A stretch of 64,000 nucleotides of DNA from Isoptericola sp. BMS4. Lineage in GTDB: Bacteria > Actinomycetota > Actinomycetes > Actinomycetales > Cellulomonadaceae. Position numbers and translations under genes: made by a program. Shown here one piece after another: positions 1-7,357 of this stretch. Numbering within the stretch: position 1 is the first letter of the stretch; each line of letters opens with the position of its first letter. The notes beneath the pieces are model-generated. The model was given only the letters and a program-made list of their open reading frames with translations, searched no databases and was not told where the DNA came from. Location of the stretch: NCBI RefSeq assembly GCF_011634835.1, contig NZ_SIRP01000001.1, positions 124,001-188,000 of the forward strand, given 5' to 3'.

Positions 1-642
1 CATCGCGGCACGGCGGGACGACGACGTGCGGGTGGCGTAGTCGTCGGTGAACGTCTCCGGCACGGGGATCGGGTCGGTGTACATCCCCGCGTGCTTCTCG
101 TCCGGCTCCCACGACCGGTGCGGCGCCTTGTGCCAGACGAGCAGGCACCACGGCGCGTCGCCGTCCTGCGCGTCGGCCCATCGCAGAGCCAGGTCGGTGA
201 TGACGTCCGTCGCGTACCCGGGCTCCGTCCGCTCGCCGTCGGCCGAGCGGAACGTCGGGTCGAAGTACTCCCCCTGGTCGAGGAGCACGTCCCAGTAGTC
301 GAAGCCCTGCGGGTCGTGGCCCTCGCCGTGGCCCATGTGCCACTTGCCGACGACGGCAGTGCGGTACCCGGCGGCACGCAGCTGCGAGACGAACGTGGGC
401 CGGCTCGCGTCCAGGTGCGTCGAGAGCGTCGTCACGCCGTTGACGTGCGAGTACGTACCCGTGAGGATCGACGCCCGGCTCGGCGTGCACAGCGAGTTGG
501 TCACGTAGCACCGGTCCAGCCGGCGGCCGAGCGCGCCGATCTCGTCGATACGCGGGGTCGTGTTCACGACCGACCCGTAGGCGCCGATCGCGTGCGCGGC
601 GTGGTCGTCGGTGAGGATCAGGACGATGTTCGGGCGTCGCAT
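1..642 (-). CDS. Type I sulfatase, C-terminal part outside window
   Basis: The gene starts at ATG 642 and runs off the left edge, so about 214 N-terminal residues are visible. They open with RPNIVLILTDDH, the metal-binding Asp pair of the alkaline phosphatase/sulfatase fold, and carry CTPSRASILTG at residues 52-62. Cys52 in C-x-P-S-R is the residue that family members convert to formylglycine, so this is a Cys-type sulfatase. VVGKWHMG further on is also typical. No signal peptide is visible, which suggests a cytoplasmic enzyme. Its ATG shares one base with the stop of the upstream ABC ATPase (TGATG), so the two are probably translationally coupled. It may desulfate an imported oligosaccharide (inference). 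Completeness cannot be judged. Confidence 0.93.
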   Translation of the reverse strand, partial: MRRPNIVLILTDDHAAHAIGAYGSVVNTTPRIDEIGALGRRLDRCYVTNSLCTPSRASILTGTYSHVNGVTTLSTHLDASRPTFVSQLRAAGYRTAVVGKWHMGHGEGHDPQGFDYWDVLLDQGEYFDPTFRSADGERTEPGYATDVITDLALRWADAQDGDAPWCLLVWHKAPHRSWEPDEKHAGMYTDPIPVPETFTDDYATRTSSSRRAAM

Positions 643-2570
643 CAGGCGGGGGCTCCCGTCGGGGTGGTCGATTCGGTCGCGGTCGGCCCGGCGGGGACGG
701 CACCGGCGCGCGCGGGGCGGGGGATGGCGTCCAGCAGGGAGCGCGTGTACGGGTGGCGCGCCTCGCGGACCACCTGCGCGGTGGGCCCCTGCTCGACGAT
801 CTCGCCGGAGCGCATCACCATGATGTCGTCGGCGAGCAGCCGGGCGCTGAGCAGGTCATGGGTGATGTACAGCATCGTCACGTCCTGCTCCCGCACCGTG
901 TCGGCCAGGAGCTCGAGGATCTCCGCGCGGATCGACACGTCGAGCATGGAGATGGGCTCGTCGGCCACGAGCAGCCGCGGACGGGGCGCCATGGCCCGCG
1001 CCACGACGACGCGCTGGCGCTGCCCGCCCGAGAGCTGGTGCGGCAGCTTGTCCACGTAGGTCGCGGCGGGCGAGAGCCCCACCGACTCGAGCAGCTCGAG
1101 CACGCGCTGCCAGAGGGCGTCGCCCGTCAGGCCCAGGTAGTTCCGCAGCGGCCGGCCGAGGCTGTCGCCGACGGTCTTGGTGGGGTTGAGCGCCGCGAAC
1201 GGGTCCTGGAACACCATCTGCACCCGGGAGCGGTACTCGCGCAGCGCGGCGCGACGCAGCGAGCCGGGATCGACGCCGTCCACCCGCAGGGTGCCCGACG
1301 TCGCCCGCTCGGTCCGTGTGAGGATCTTCGCGATCGTGGACTTGCCGGACCCGGACTGCCCCACGAGGGCGCGCACCTGGCCGGGCACGAGGGTGAACGA
1401 CACCCCGCGCACCGCCTCGACGCGCTCCTTGCGCAGCCCGCGGCGCCGCTCGTACGTCTTGACCAGGTCCTCCACGACGACGAGGGGCTCGCGCCCCTCG
1501 GCCGAGGACGCGGCGCCGGACCACGCGGTCACCTCGGCGAACCGCGGCGTCTCGGGCACCGTGCCCGCCCCGAGCTCCGCCGCGCCGACGTCGGTGAACA
1601 GGTGGCAGCGCACCAGCGACGGGCCCGGACCGGCGGCCTCGGGGGCGTCGTCGAGCGTGGGCACGACGTCGTCGCACGCGGCCAGGCGGGACGGGCACCG
1701 GGGCGCGAACGGGCACCCCGGCGGCGGCTCCGTCAGCGCGGGTGGCCGGCCCGCGATGTACGCCACCGAGACGTGCTCGGCGCGCGGGTCGTCGAACGAG
1801 CCGAGCAGGCCGTGCGAGTACGGGTGCAGCGGGTTCGTGGCGAGCTCCGCGCTGGGCCGGCTCTCGACGACCTCGCCCGCGTACATCACCATGACGCGGT
1901 CGGCGATCTCCAGCACGGTGCCGAGGTCGTGGCTGATGAACAGCACGGTGAACCCCTGCTCGCGCTGGATGCGGCGCAGCAGCTCGACGATCGACCGCTG
2001 CACCAGCACGTCGAGGCCCGTCGTCGGCTCGTCGAGGAGCACGAACCGGGGACGCAGCAGCAGCGCGAGCGCGAGCACGACCCGCTGGCGCATCCCGCCC
2101 GACAGCTCGTGCGGGTACGACCGCATCACCCGGTCGGCGTCGAGCTCGACGTCGGCCAGCACCTCGCGGATCCGGGCGTGCCGGTCGCCGTCGACCCCCT
2201 CGCGCCAGCCGTGCGCGTCCATCGCGTCGTGGAACTGCTTGGCCACCCGCAGCACCGGGTTCAGCGCGTTCATCGACGACTGGAACACCGTCGCGATCTC
2301 GCGCCACCGCAGCCGGTTCACGTCGCGCTCGCTCAGTGCGTACAGGTCCTGGCCGTCGAACCGTACGCTGCCGCCCGCGTGGTGCGCCGGCCTGTCGAGC
2401 AGGTGCAGCAGCGCGTTCCCGAGCGTCGACTTGCCGCACCCGGACTCCCCCAGCAGGCCGACGAACTCGCCCTCGGCGATGCTGAACGACACGTCCCGCA
2501 CGGCGTGGGACGGCGGCAGGTCGCGGGACCGGTAGTCGACGGACAGGTGCTCCACCTCGACGAGTGCCAT
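642..2570 (-). CDS. Fused oligopeptide/oligosaccharide ABC transporter double ATPase (DppD-DppF type)
   Basis: This 642-residue protein carries two complete ABC ATPase domains. Walker A motifs are GESGCGKST (41-49) and GQSGSGKST (about 404-412), with signatures LSGGMRQR (156-163) and LSGGQRQR in the second half. Between them is the Cys-containing oligopeptide-transporter tail (GCPFAPRCP to RCHLF, about 285-323). Single-chain DppD-DppF fusions are common in Actinobacteria. The ATG at 2570 overlaps the permease stop (TGATG), which fixes the start. It energises the permeases at 2570-4467. In this sugar-enzyme setting the substrate is more likely an oligosaccharide than a peptide (inference). Confidence 0.95.
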   Translation of the reverse strand: MALVEVEHLSVDYRSRDLPPSHAVRDVSFSIAEGEFVGLLGESGCGKSTLGNALLHLLDRPAHHAGGSVRFDGQDLYALSERDVNRLRWREIATVFQSSMNALNPVLRVAKQFHDAMDAHGWREGVDGDRHARIREVLADVELDADRVMRSYPHELSGGMRQRVVLALALLLRPRFVLLDEPTTGLDVLVQRSIVELLRRIQREQGFTVLFISHDLGTVLEIADRVMVMYAGEVVESRPSAELATNPLHPYSHGLLGSFDDPRAEHVSVAYIAGRPPALTEPPPGCPFAPRCPSRLAACDDVVPTLDDAPEAAGPGPSLVRCHLFTDVGAAELGAGTVPETPRFAEVTAWSGAASSAEGREPLVVVEDLVKTYERRRGLRKERVEAVRGVSFTLVPGQVRALVGQSGSGKSTIAKILTRTERATSGTLRVDGVDPGSLRRAALREYRSRVQMVFQDPFAALNPTKTVGDSLGRPLRNYLGLTGDALWQRVLELLESVGLSPAATYVDKLPHQLSGGQRQRVVVARAMAPRPRLLVADEPISMLDVSIRAEILELLADTVREQDVTMLYITHDLLSARLLADDIMVMRSGEIVEQGPTAQVVREARHPYTRSLLDAIPRPARAGAVPAGPTATESTTPTGAPA

Positions 2571-3475
2571 CACTGCTCCCTCAGGTGCGGGTTGCTCAGC
2601 GCGTCGACCCCGAAGTTGATGAAGGTCAGCGCCGTGGTCAGCAGGGCGAGCAGGAGGCCGGGCACGACCAGGCGGGCGAAGCCCCCGGTCAGCAGCGCGC
2701 CGTCCTGGCTGGCCCAGTAGAGCATCGTGCCCCAGGAGATGGTCTCCGGGTCCCCGATGCCGATGAACGCGAGCCCCGCCTCGGCGCCGATCGCGCCGCC
2801 GACGGCCCCGATGAATCCGACGACGATGAGCGACGTCATGTTGGGCGCGATCTCGCGGAAGATGATGCGGAAGATGCCGTCGCCCGCCTGCCGGGCGCCC
2901 TGGATGTACTCCCGGTTGCGCAGGGTGAGGATCTGCGCCCGCTTGTTGCGGGCGCCGCCCGCCCAGCCGGTGATGCCGATGACCACGATGACCATCCACA
3001 CCCCGCCCCCGCCGGGCATGTACGCCGCCAGGGTGACCATCAGCGGCAGGGTCGGCACCACGAGCACGAGGTTCGTGAAGAAGGAGAGCACCTCGTCCGC
3101 GAACCCGCCCAGGTAGCCGGCGGTCATGCCGATCGCCAGGGCGATGAGGGTCGAGATGGTCCCGGCCACCAGACCCACGAGCAGCGACGTCCGGGCGCCC
3201 CAGATCGCCTGCGACGCGACGTCGAACCCGCGGCCCGTGGTGCCGAACCAGTGCTCCGCCGACGGCGGCAGGCCGGGCGCGAACCCGCCGTCGCGCGGGT
3301 CGTACGGCGCCAGCCAGGGCGCGAACGCCGCCATGAGCAGGAACAGCGCCAGCAGCACCATCCCGAACCGGGCCTTCTTGTTGCGCCACAGGATGACGAA
3401 CCACCGCGGCGTGCGCAGCAGCCGGGGGCGGCGGGCGGTGACGGCCGGAGGCCCGTCGAGTGTCACGGCACTCAT
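2570..3475 (-). CDS. ABC transporter permease, DppC/OppC type
   Basis: This 301-residue membrane protein has an N-terminal cytoplasmic stretch, one membrane segment near 30-50 and five more in the BPD_transp_1 domain. The EAA loop (about 190-210) reads GDGIFRIIFREIAPN. The N-terminal OppC pattern (LAPYDPRDGG ... EHWFGTTGRGFDVASQAIWGARTS) identifies the DppC side of the channel. It overlaps the DppB stop by 4 bp and the ATPase start by 1 bp, so it is co-translated in the same operon. Confidence 0.95.
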   Translation of the reverse strand: MSAVTLDGPPAVTARRPRLLRTPRWFVILWRNKKARFGMVLLALFLLMAAFAPWLAPYDPRDGGFAPGLPPSAEHWFGTTGRGFDVASQAIWGARTSLLVGLVAGTISTLIALAIGMTAGYLGGFADEVLSFFTNLVLVVPTLPLMVTLAAYMPGGGGVWMVIVVIGITGWAGGARNKRAQILTLRNREYIQGARQAGDGIFRIIFREIAPNMTSLIVVGFIGAVGGAIGAEAGLAFIGIGDPETISWGTMLYWASQDGALLTGGFARLVVPGLLLALLTTALTFINFGVDALSNPHLREQ

Positions 3476-4467
3476 GCCGTCTCCTTCCGTCGGGCGCGCG
3501 GGTCCAGCAGGCCGTAGAGCATGTCGGCCGCGAGGTTGGCCACCAGGACGCCCACCGTGGAGAACAGGAAGATCGTCTGCATGAGCGGGAAGTCCTTGTT
3601 GCCGACCGCCTCGAGGAGCAGGCGCCCCATGCCCGGGTAGTTGAAGACCTGCTCCACGAGCGCCGTGCCGCCGACCAGGCCGCCGAGCGCGAGCGCGAAG
3701 CCGGTGATGTTCGGCAGGATCGCGACACGGGCGCCGTAGCTCACGGCGAGCACCCGGGCCGGCAGGCCCTTGGCGCGGCCGAACCGCGTGAAGTCCTCAC
3801 CCAGGGACGCCACCATGTTGTTGCGCATGCCGAGCATCCAGCCGATGGGGCCGGTGATCATGATCGCGGCCGCCGGCAGCAGGAAGTGCTGCCACGCGTC
3901 CACGAAGAACTCCGGCGAGGGCCCCGGCTCGACCGCCCCCGAGTAGCCGCCCGACGACGGCAGCCAGCCGAGCGTGATCGCGAAGACGTAGATGAGCAGC
4001 AGCGCGAGCCAGAAGAACGGCAGGGTGCCCAGGAAGCTCGACCCCACCGTGACCACGGCGTCGAAGCCGGTGTTGCGCCGCCACGCCACCCACGCCCCGA
4101 GCAGCGTGCCGATGACGAACGAGAGCACGAGCGTGGTCCCGAGCAGCACGATCGTCCACGGCAGCGCGTCGCCGATGACGTCCGTGACGCTGTAGGGGAA
4201 GTAGGTGTACGAGACGCCGAAGTTCCCGGAGGCGATGTTCCCCAGGTAGTCGACGTACTGCGACCACAGGGACGCGTCTGGCACGCCGAGCATGGCGCGG
4301 ACCGCCTCGAGCTGGGCCGGGTCGACGTAGCCGTCCTTGGCGGCGACCTGCTCGAGGATCGCCTGGGCCGGGTCGCCCGCGGACATCCGCGGGATGAGGA
4401 AATTGAGGGTGACGGCGCCCCACAGGGTCAGGACGAAGAACCCGATGCGCCGCGCGAAGTAGGTCAT
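3472..4467 (-). CDS. ABC transporter permease, DppB/OppB type
   Basis: This 331-residue integral membrane protein starts MTYFARRIGFFVLTLWGAVTLNF, the usual DppB N-terminal helix, and has five further segments. The EAA loop is FTRFGRAKGLPARVLAVSYGAR, and the NYPGMGRLLLEA segment near the C-terminus is diagnostic. It forms the channel with the protein at 2570-3475. The binding-protein gene ends 21 bp upstream. Cello- and gluco-oligosaccharide importers of this family are known in other bacteria, which fits the neighbouring glycosidases. Confidence 0.95.
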   Translation of the reverse strand: MTYFARRIGFFVLTLWGAVTLNFLIPRMSAGDPAQAILEQVAAKDGYVDPAQLEAVRAMLGVPDASLWSQYVDYLGNIASGNFGVSYTYFPYSVTDVIGDALPWTIVLLGTTLVLSFVIGTLLGAWVAWRRNTGFDAVVTVGSSFLGTLPFFWLALLLIYVFAITLGWLPSSGGYSGAVEPGPSPEFFVDAWQHFLLPAAAIMITGPIGWMLGMRNNMVASLGEDFTRFGRAKGLPARVLAVSYGARVAILPNITGFALALGGLVGGTALVEQVFNYPGMGRLLLEAVGNKDFPLMQTIFLFSTVGVLVANLAADMLYGLLDPRARRKETA

Positions 4468-4488
4468 GGTGCTCCCACCGGGTCGGCG

Positions 4489-6174
4489 TCAGTCCTCGGC
4501 CGGGACCAGGGACGTGTAGATGAGGCGGTTGTTGTCCGAGCCCGCGTAGGGGTCCTCGGCGCTCGGCCAGCCGGTCGCGTGCTTCGTGTTGTACTCGAAC
4601 CACTTGCCTCCGTACCAGAGCGGGACGAACGGCACCTGGTCGACCATGATCTGCTGCAGCTCGTGGACGATCGGCTTCTGCGCCTCGACGTCCTCGGTGA
4701 CCTCCAGCTCCTCGAGCAGCGCGTCGGTCCGCGCGTCGCGCCAGCGCACCTCGTTCGTCGACGCCTTCTTCCCGACGGGCGCCGTGTTCTCGGACGCGAG
4801 CGGCTCGGCGAAGCTCTGGTACATCGAGCACAGCCCGCCGCGCACGCCGAACGCCATGTCGAACGTCCCGGTGAGGCGGTTCTGCTCGACGGTCGGATAG
4901 TCCGGGGTGTCGACGTCGACGGCGATGCCGAGCTCCGCGAAGTCGTCCTTGACCGAGTCGGCCGCCGCGGTCCAGTCGGACCATCCTTGGGGCGTGGTGA
5001 AGGTGAACGCCAACGGCTCGCCGTCCTTGCCCAGGCGCTTGCCGTCCGCGTCCAGCTCGTAGCCCGCGGCCGTCAGCGCGTCGGCGGCCGTCTCGGGGTC
5101 GTAGGCCACCATGCCCTCGTCGGGGATGGACGGGTCGAGCCAGTCCTCCTGTCCGGGCAGCACGAGCAGCGTCTGGCTCGCGGGCTCCACGTAGCCGTAG
5201 CCGGCCTCCTCGGTGAGGCGCTCCTTGTCCACCGCCTGGGCGATCGCGCGGCGGAACTCGACGTCGTCGAACGGCGCCTCGGTGAGGTTCATGTACAGGG
5301 AGATCGGCGACCCCGACGCGAACCAGTACTTGTTGTGCTCCGGGTCCTTCGCCACGTACGAGTCCTCGATGTCGGGGACGAACATCGAGTTGTGGTCGTA
5401 CTCGCCGCGGGCGAGCCGGAGCTGGTCCACCTGCCCCTCGGCCGCCTTGGTGAAGCGCAGCTCGTCGACCTTGACCTTGTCCGCCTGCCAGTAGTCGGGG
5501 TTCGCCTCGACGGTGAACTGCTGCGGGTTGAGGGACTTCACCGTGAACATCCCCGTGCCGACGGCTTCCTCGGCGGTGTAGGTGGCGGGGTCGTCGACGC
5601 CTGCCCACACGTGCTCGGGCACGATCGTCGTCTCGATGATCTTGTCCTTGATGGCGTACGCGGGACCGTCGAACGTCAGCACCACCTCGGTGTCCGACGT
5701 CGCCTCGGCGCTCGTCAGCCGCACGCCCACGCCCTTGGTGTCGAGCGCGGGGTTCTTCTTGAGCAGGGTGAACGTGAAGGCGACGTCCTCGGCGGTGAAG
5801 GCCTCGCCGTCGTTCCAGGTGACGCCCTCACGCGTCGTCAGCCGCATCTCCGTGGGGCTCGTCCACTCGTACTCCGTCGCGAGCTGCGGCACCTCGCTGC
5901 AGTCGTACTTGTTCACCTCGAACAGCGGGTCGTAGATCGTCCACAGCGGGCCGATCGCCGTCGTGGAGAACGGGTTGTAGTTCGGCTTGGGGTTGGAGGC
6001 GTTGGAGAAGTTCCCCAGGTTGAGGTACGCGATCCGGCCGTCGTCGGTGGTCCGGCTCTCGCCGGCGCTTCCTCCCTGGTCGGCGGTCGAGCAACCGGTG
6101 AGCAGCAGCGCGGCCGCTCCGGCGCACGCGATGAGCCGGGTGGCCGCACGGCGGCCGGCGGTGGTGTGAATCAT
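4489..6174 (-). CDS. Extracellular solute-binding lipoprotein, family 5 (SBP_bac_5)
   Basis: This 561-residue lipoprotein has signal ATRLIACAGAAALLLTGCS, with the lipobox Cys near residue 28. The SBP_bac_5 features include TSPTEMRLTTREGVTWNDGEAFTAEDV. I chose ATG 6174 because GAGGAAGG lies 6 nt upstream; an in-frame TTG at 6180 would leave no space for a ribosome site. The gene follows the LacI gene by about 37 bp, so the minus-strand unit may begin at the repressor, which would be autoregulated. It captures the substrate imported by DppBC and the double ATPase. Confidence 0.94.
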   Translation of the reverse strand: MIHTTAGRRAATRLIACAGAAALLLTGCSTADQGGSAGESRTTDDGRIAYLNLGNFSNASNPKPNYNPFSTTAIGPLWTIYDPLFEVNKYDCSEVPQLATEYEWTSPTEMRLTTREGVTWNDGEAFTAEDVAFTFTLLKKNPALDTKGVGVRLTSAEATSDTEVVLTFDGPAYAIKDKIIETTIVPEHVWAGVDDPATYTAEEAVGTGMFTVKSLNPQQFTVEANPDYWQADKVKVDELRFTKAAEGQVDQLRLARGEYDHNSMFVPDIEDSYVAKDPEHNKYWFASGSPISLYMNLTEAPFDDVEFRRAIAQAVDKERLTEEAGYGYVEPASQTLLVLPGQEDWLDPSIPDEGMVAYDPETAADALTAAGYELDADGKRLGKDGEPLAFTFTTPQGWSDWTAAADSVKDDFAELGIAVDVDTPDYPTVEQNRLTGTFDMAFGVRGGLCSMYQSFAEPLASENTAPVGKKASTNEVRWRDARTDALLEELEVTEDVEAQKPIVHELQQIMVDQVPFVPLWYGGKWFEYNTKHATGWPSAEDPYAGSDNNRLIYTSLVPAED

Positions 6175-6211
6175 GAACAACCTTCCTCGTCGAAGACTGC
6201 CGCGGCGTGCG

Positions 6212-7228
6212 TCAGACGGCGCAGCCGCAGGACTCGCGGATCACGGTCCGGGTCTCCAGGACCCGGTCGTCGGGGGGCAGCGGGACGGCGGGAGCCGCCC
6301 CGTCGCGGGTCGGCTCCAGCGCGATCCGCGCGGCCGTGGCACCCAGCTCGAAGGTCGGCTGGTGCACGGTGGTGAGGGTGGGGGAGGCGAGGCCGGCGAG
6401 CGAGTTGTCGTCGAAGCCGACGATCGCCATCTCCCCCGGGATGGAGCGGCCGAGGCCGGGCAGCGTCGCCAGGACCCCGAACGCGAGCTCGTCGTTCGCG
6501 CAGACCAGCGCGTCGGGCAGGTCGCCCTCGGCGTCGAGCTCCCGTGCCGCGATGGCCCCGTACTTGGCCTCGAAGCCGAACCGGAGCGGGGCGCCGGCCT
6601 CGGTGAGGCCGTGGTCCTCGAGGGCTGCGCGGAAGCCGTGGTAGCGGGCCGTCGGGTCGGGTGAGCCGTCGGGGGCCCCGAGGAACCGGAGCCGCCGGTG
6701 CCCGTGGACCTCGACGAGATGGGAGGTGACCTCCCGGCTGCCGGCGTGGCCGTCGGTCCGCACGGTCGCAAGGTGGTCGGACGTGCCGGCGACCAGGACC
6801 ACCGGCATCGACTGCGCGATCTCCGCCAGCAGCGCCTGGTCGACGGTGCCGCCCTGCACCACGAGCGCGTCGGTGCGCTGGGCGAGCTGGGTGACGGCCT
6901 GGGCGGCGTCGGGCCGGAAGTGGGTGCCGAGCACGTTGACCGCGATCCCGGCGGCGACCGCGACGGACTCGACGCCCTGGACGAGCTCGGCGAAGTACGG
7001 ACCGCCGAGGCCGGGGAGCACGATCCCGAGCGTGTGGTGGCGCTGGTAGGCCAGGGAGAGACCGAGCGCGGACGGCGTGTAGCCGAGGGCGTCGATGCTC
7101 TGCTGCACCCGCTCGCGCGTGGCGGGCGCCACCTTGGGGTCGTCCCGGGTGACGCGCGAGACGGTGGCGACGGACACGCCGGCGTGCCGGGCGATGTCGC
7201 GGACGGTGGGCCTGCCCGAGCTGGCCAT
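6212..7228 (-). CDS. LacI-family transcriptional repressor
   Basis: This 338-residue protein has an N-terminal HTH (TVRDIARHAGVSVATVSRVTRDD, about 8-30) and the hinge ATRERVQQSIDALGYTPSALGLSL. A periplasmic-binding-like sensor domain runs from about residue 60 to 330 and ends in the FDDNSLAGLASPTLTTVHQP region typical of LacI/GalR proteins. ATG 7228 has GAGGGAG 6 nt upstream. It is divergent from the GH35-like gene, with the palindromic sites at 7258-7275 and 7289-7306 between them. It probably represses both halves of the 1-14 kb locus until a sugar inducer binds. Confidence 0.95.
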   Translation of the reverse strand: MASSGRPTVRDIARHAGVSVATVSRVTRDDPKVAPATRERVQQSIDALGYTPSALGLSLAYQRHHTLGIVLPGLGGPYFAELVQGVESVAVAAGIAVNVLGTHFRPDAAQAVTQLAQRTDALVVQGGTVDQALLAEIAQSMPVVLVAGTSDHLATVRTDGHAGSREVTSHLVEVHGHRRLRFLGAPDGSPDPTARYHGFRAALEDHGLTEAGAPLRFGFEAKYGAIAARELDAEGDLPDALVCANDELAFGVLATLPGLGRSIPGEMAIVGFDDNSLAGLASPTLTTVHQPTFELGATAARIALEPTRDGAAPAVPLPPDDRVLETRTVIRESCGCAV

Positions 7229-7257
7229 GAATCACTCCCTCGTCGTCGAGGCCGGTG

Positions 7258-7275
7258 GATGTAACCGGTTACATC
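7258..7275. promoter_or_regulatory. LacI-type operator O1 (perfect 18-bp palindrome)
   Basis: GATGTAACCGGTTACATC is a perfect 18-bp palindrome with the central CG step usual for LacI/GalR operators. It sits 30 bp upstream of the lacI-type gene and 83 bp upstream of the GH35-like gene. It is the likely main site for the neighbouring repressor. Confidence 0.85.
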
Positions 7276-7288
7276 TGCCACTATGGCG

Positions 7289-7306
7289 CGTGGTACCGGT
7301 TACATG
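7289..7306. promoter_or_regulatory. LacI-type operator O2 (imperfect copy)
   Basis: The right half ACCGGTTACAT matches O1 exactly, while the left half (GGT before ACC) is degenerate. The centre is 31 bp from the O1 centre, about three helical turns, so two repressor dimers could bind on the same face of the DNA. Confidence 0.65.
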
Positions 7307-7357
7307 CAAGCCCCGAGGTGACCTGGACCACGTCCAGACCTACGAAGGAGTAGCGCG

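Noticed and set aside
642-3728. Extension of the double ATPase frame upstream of 2570
   Set aside because: The extension runs out of frame through the DppC gene. ATG 2570 starts directly with an ABC domain and overlaps the DppC stop.
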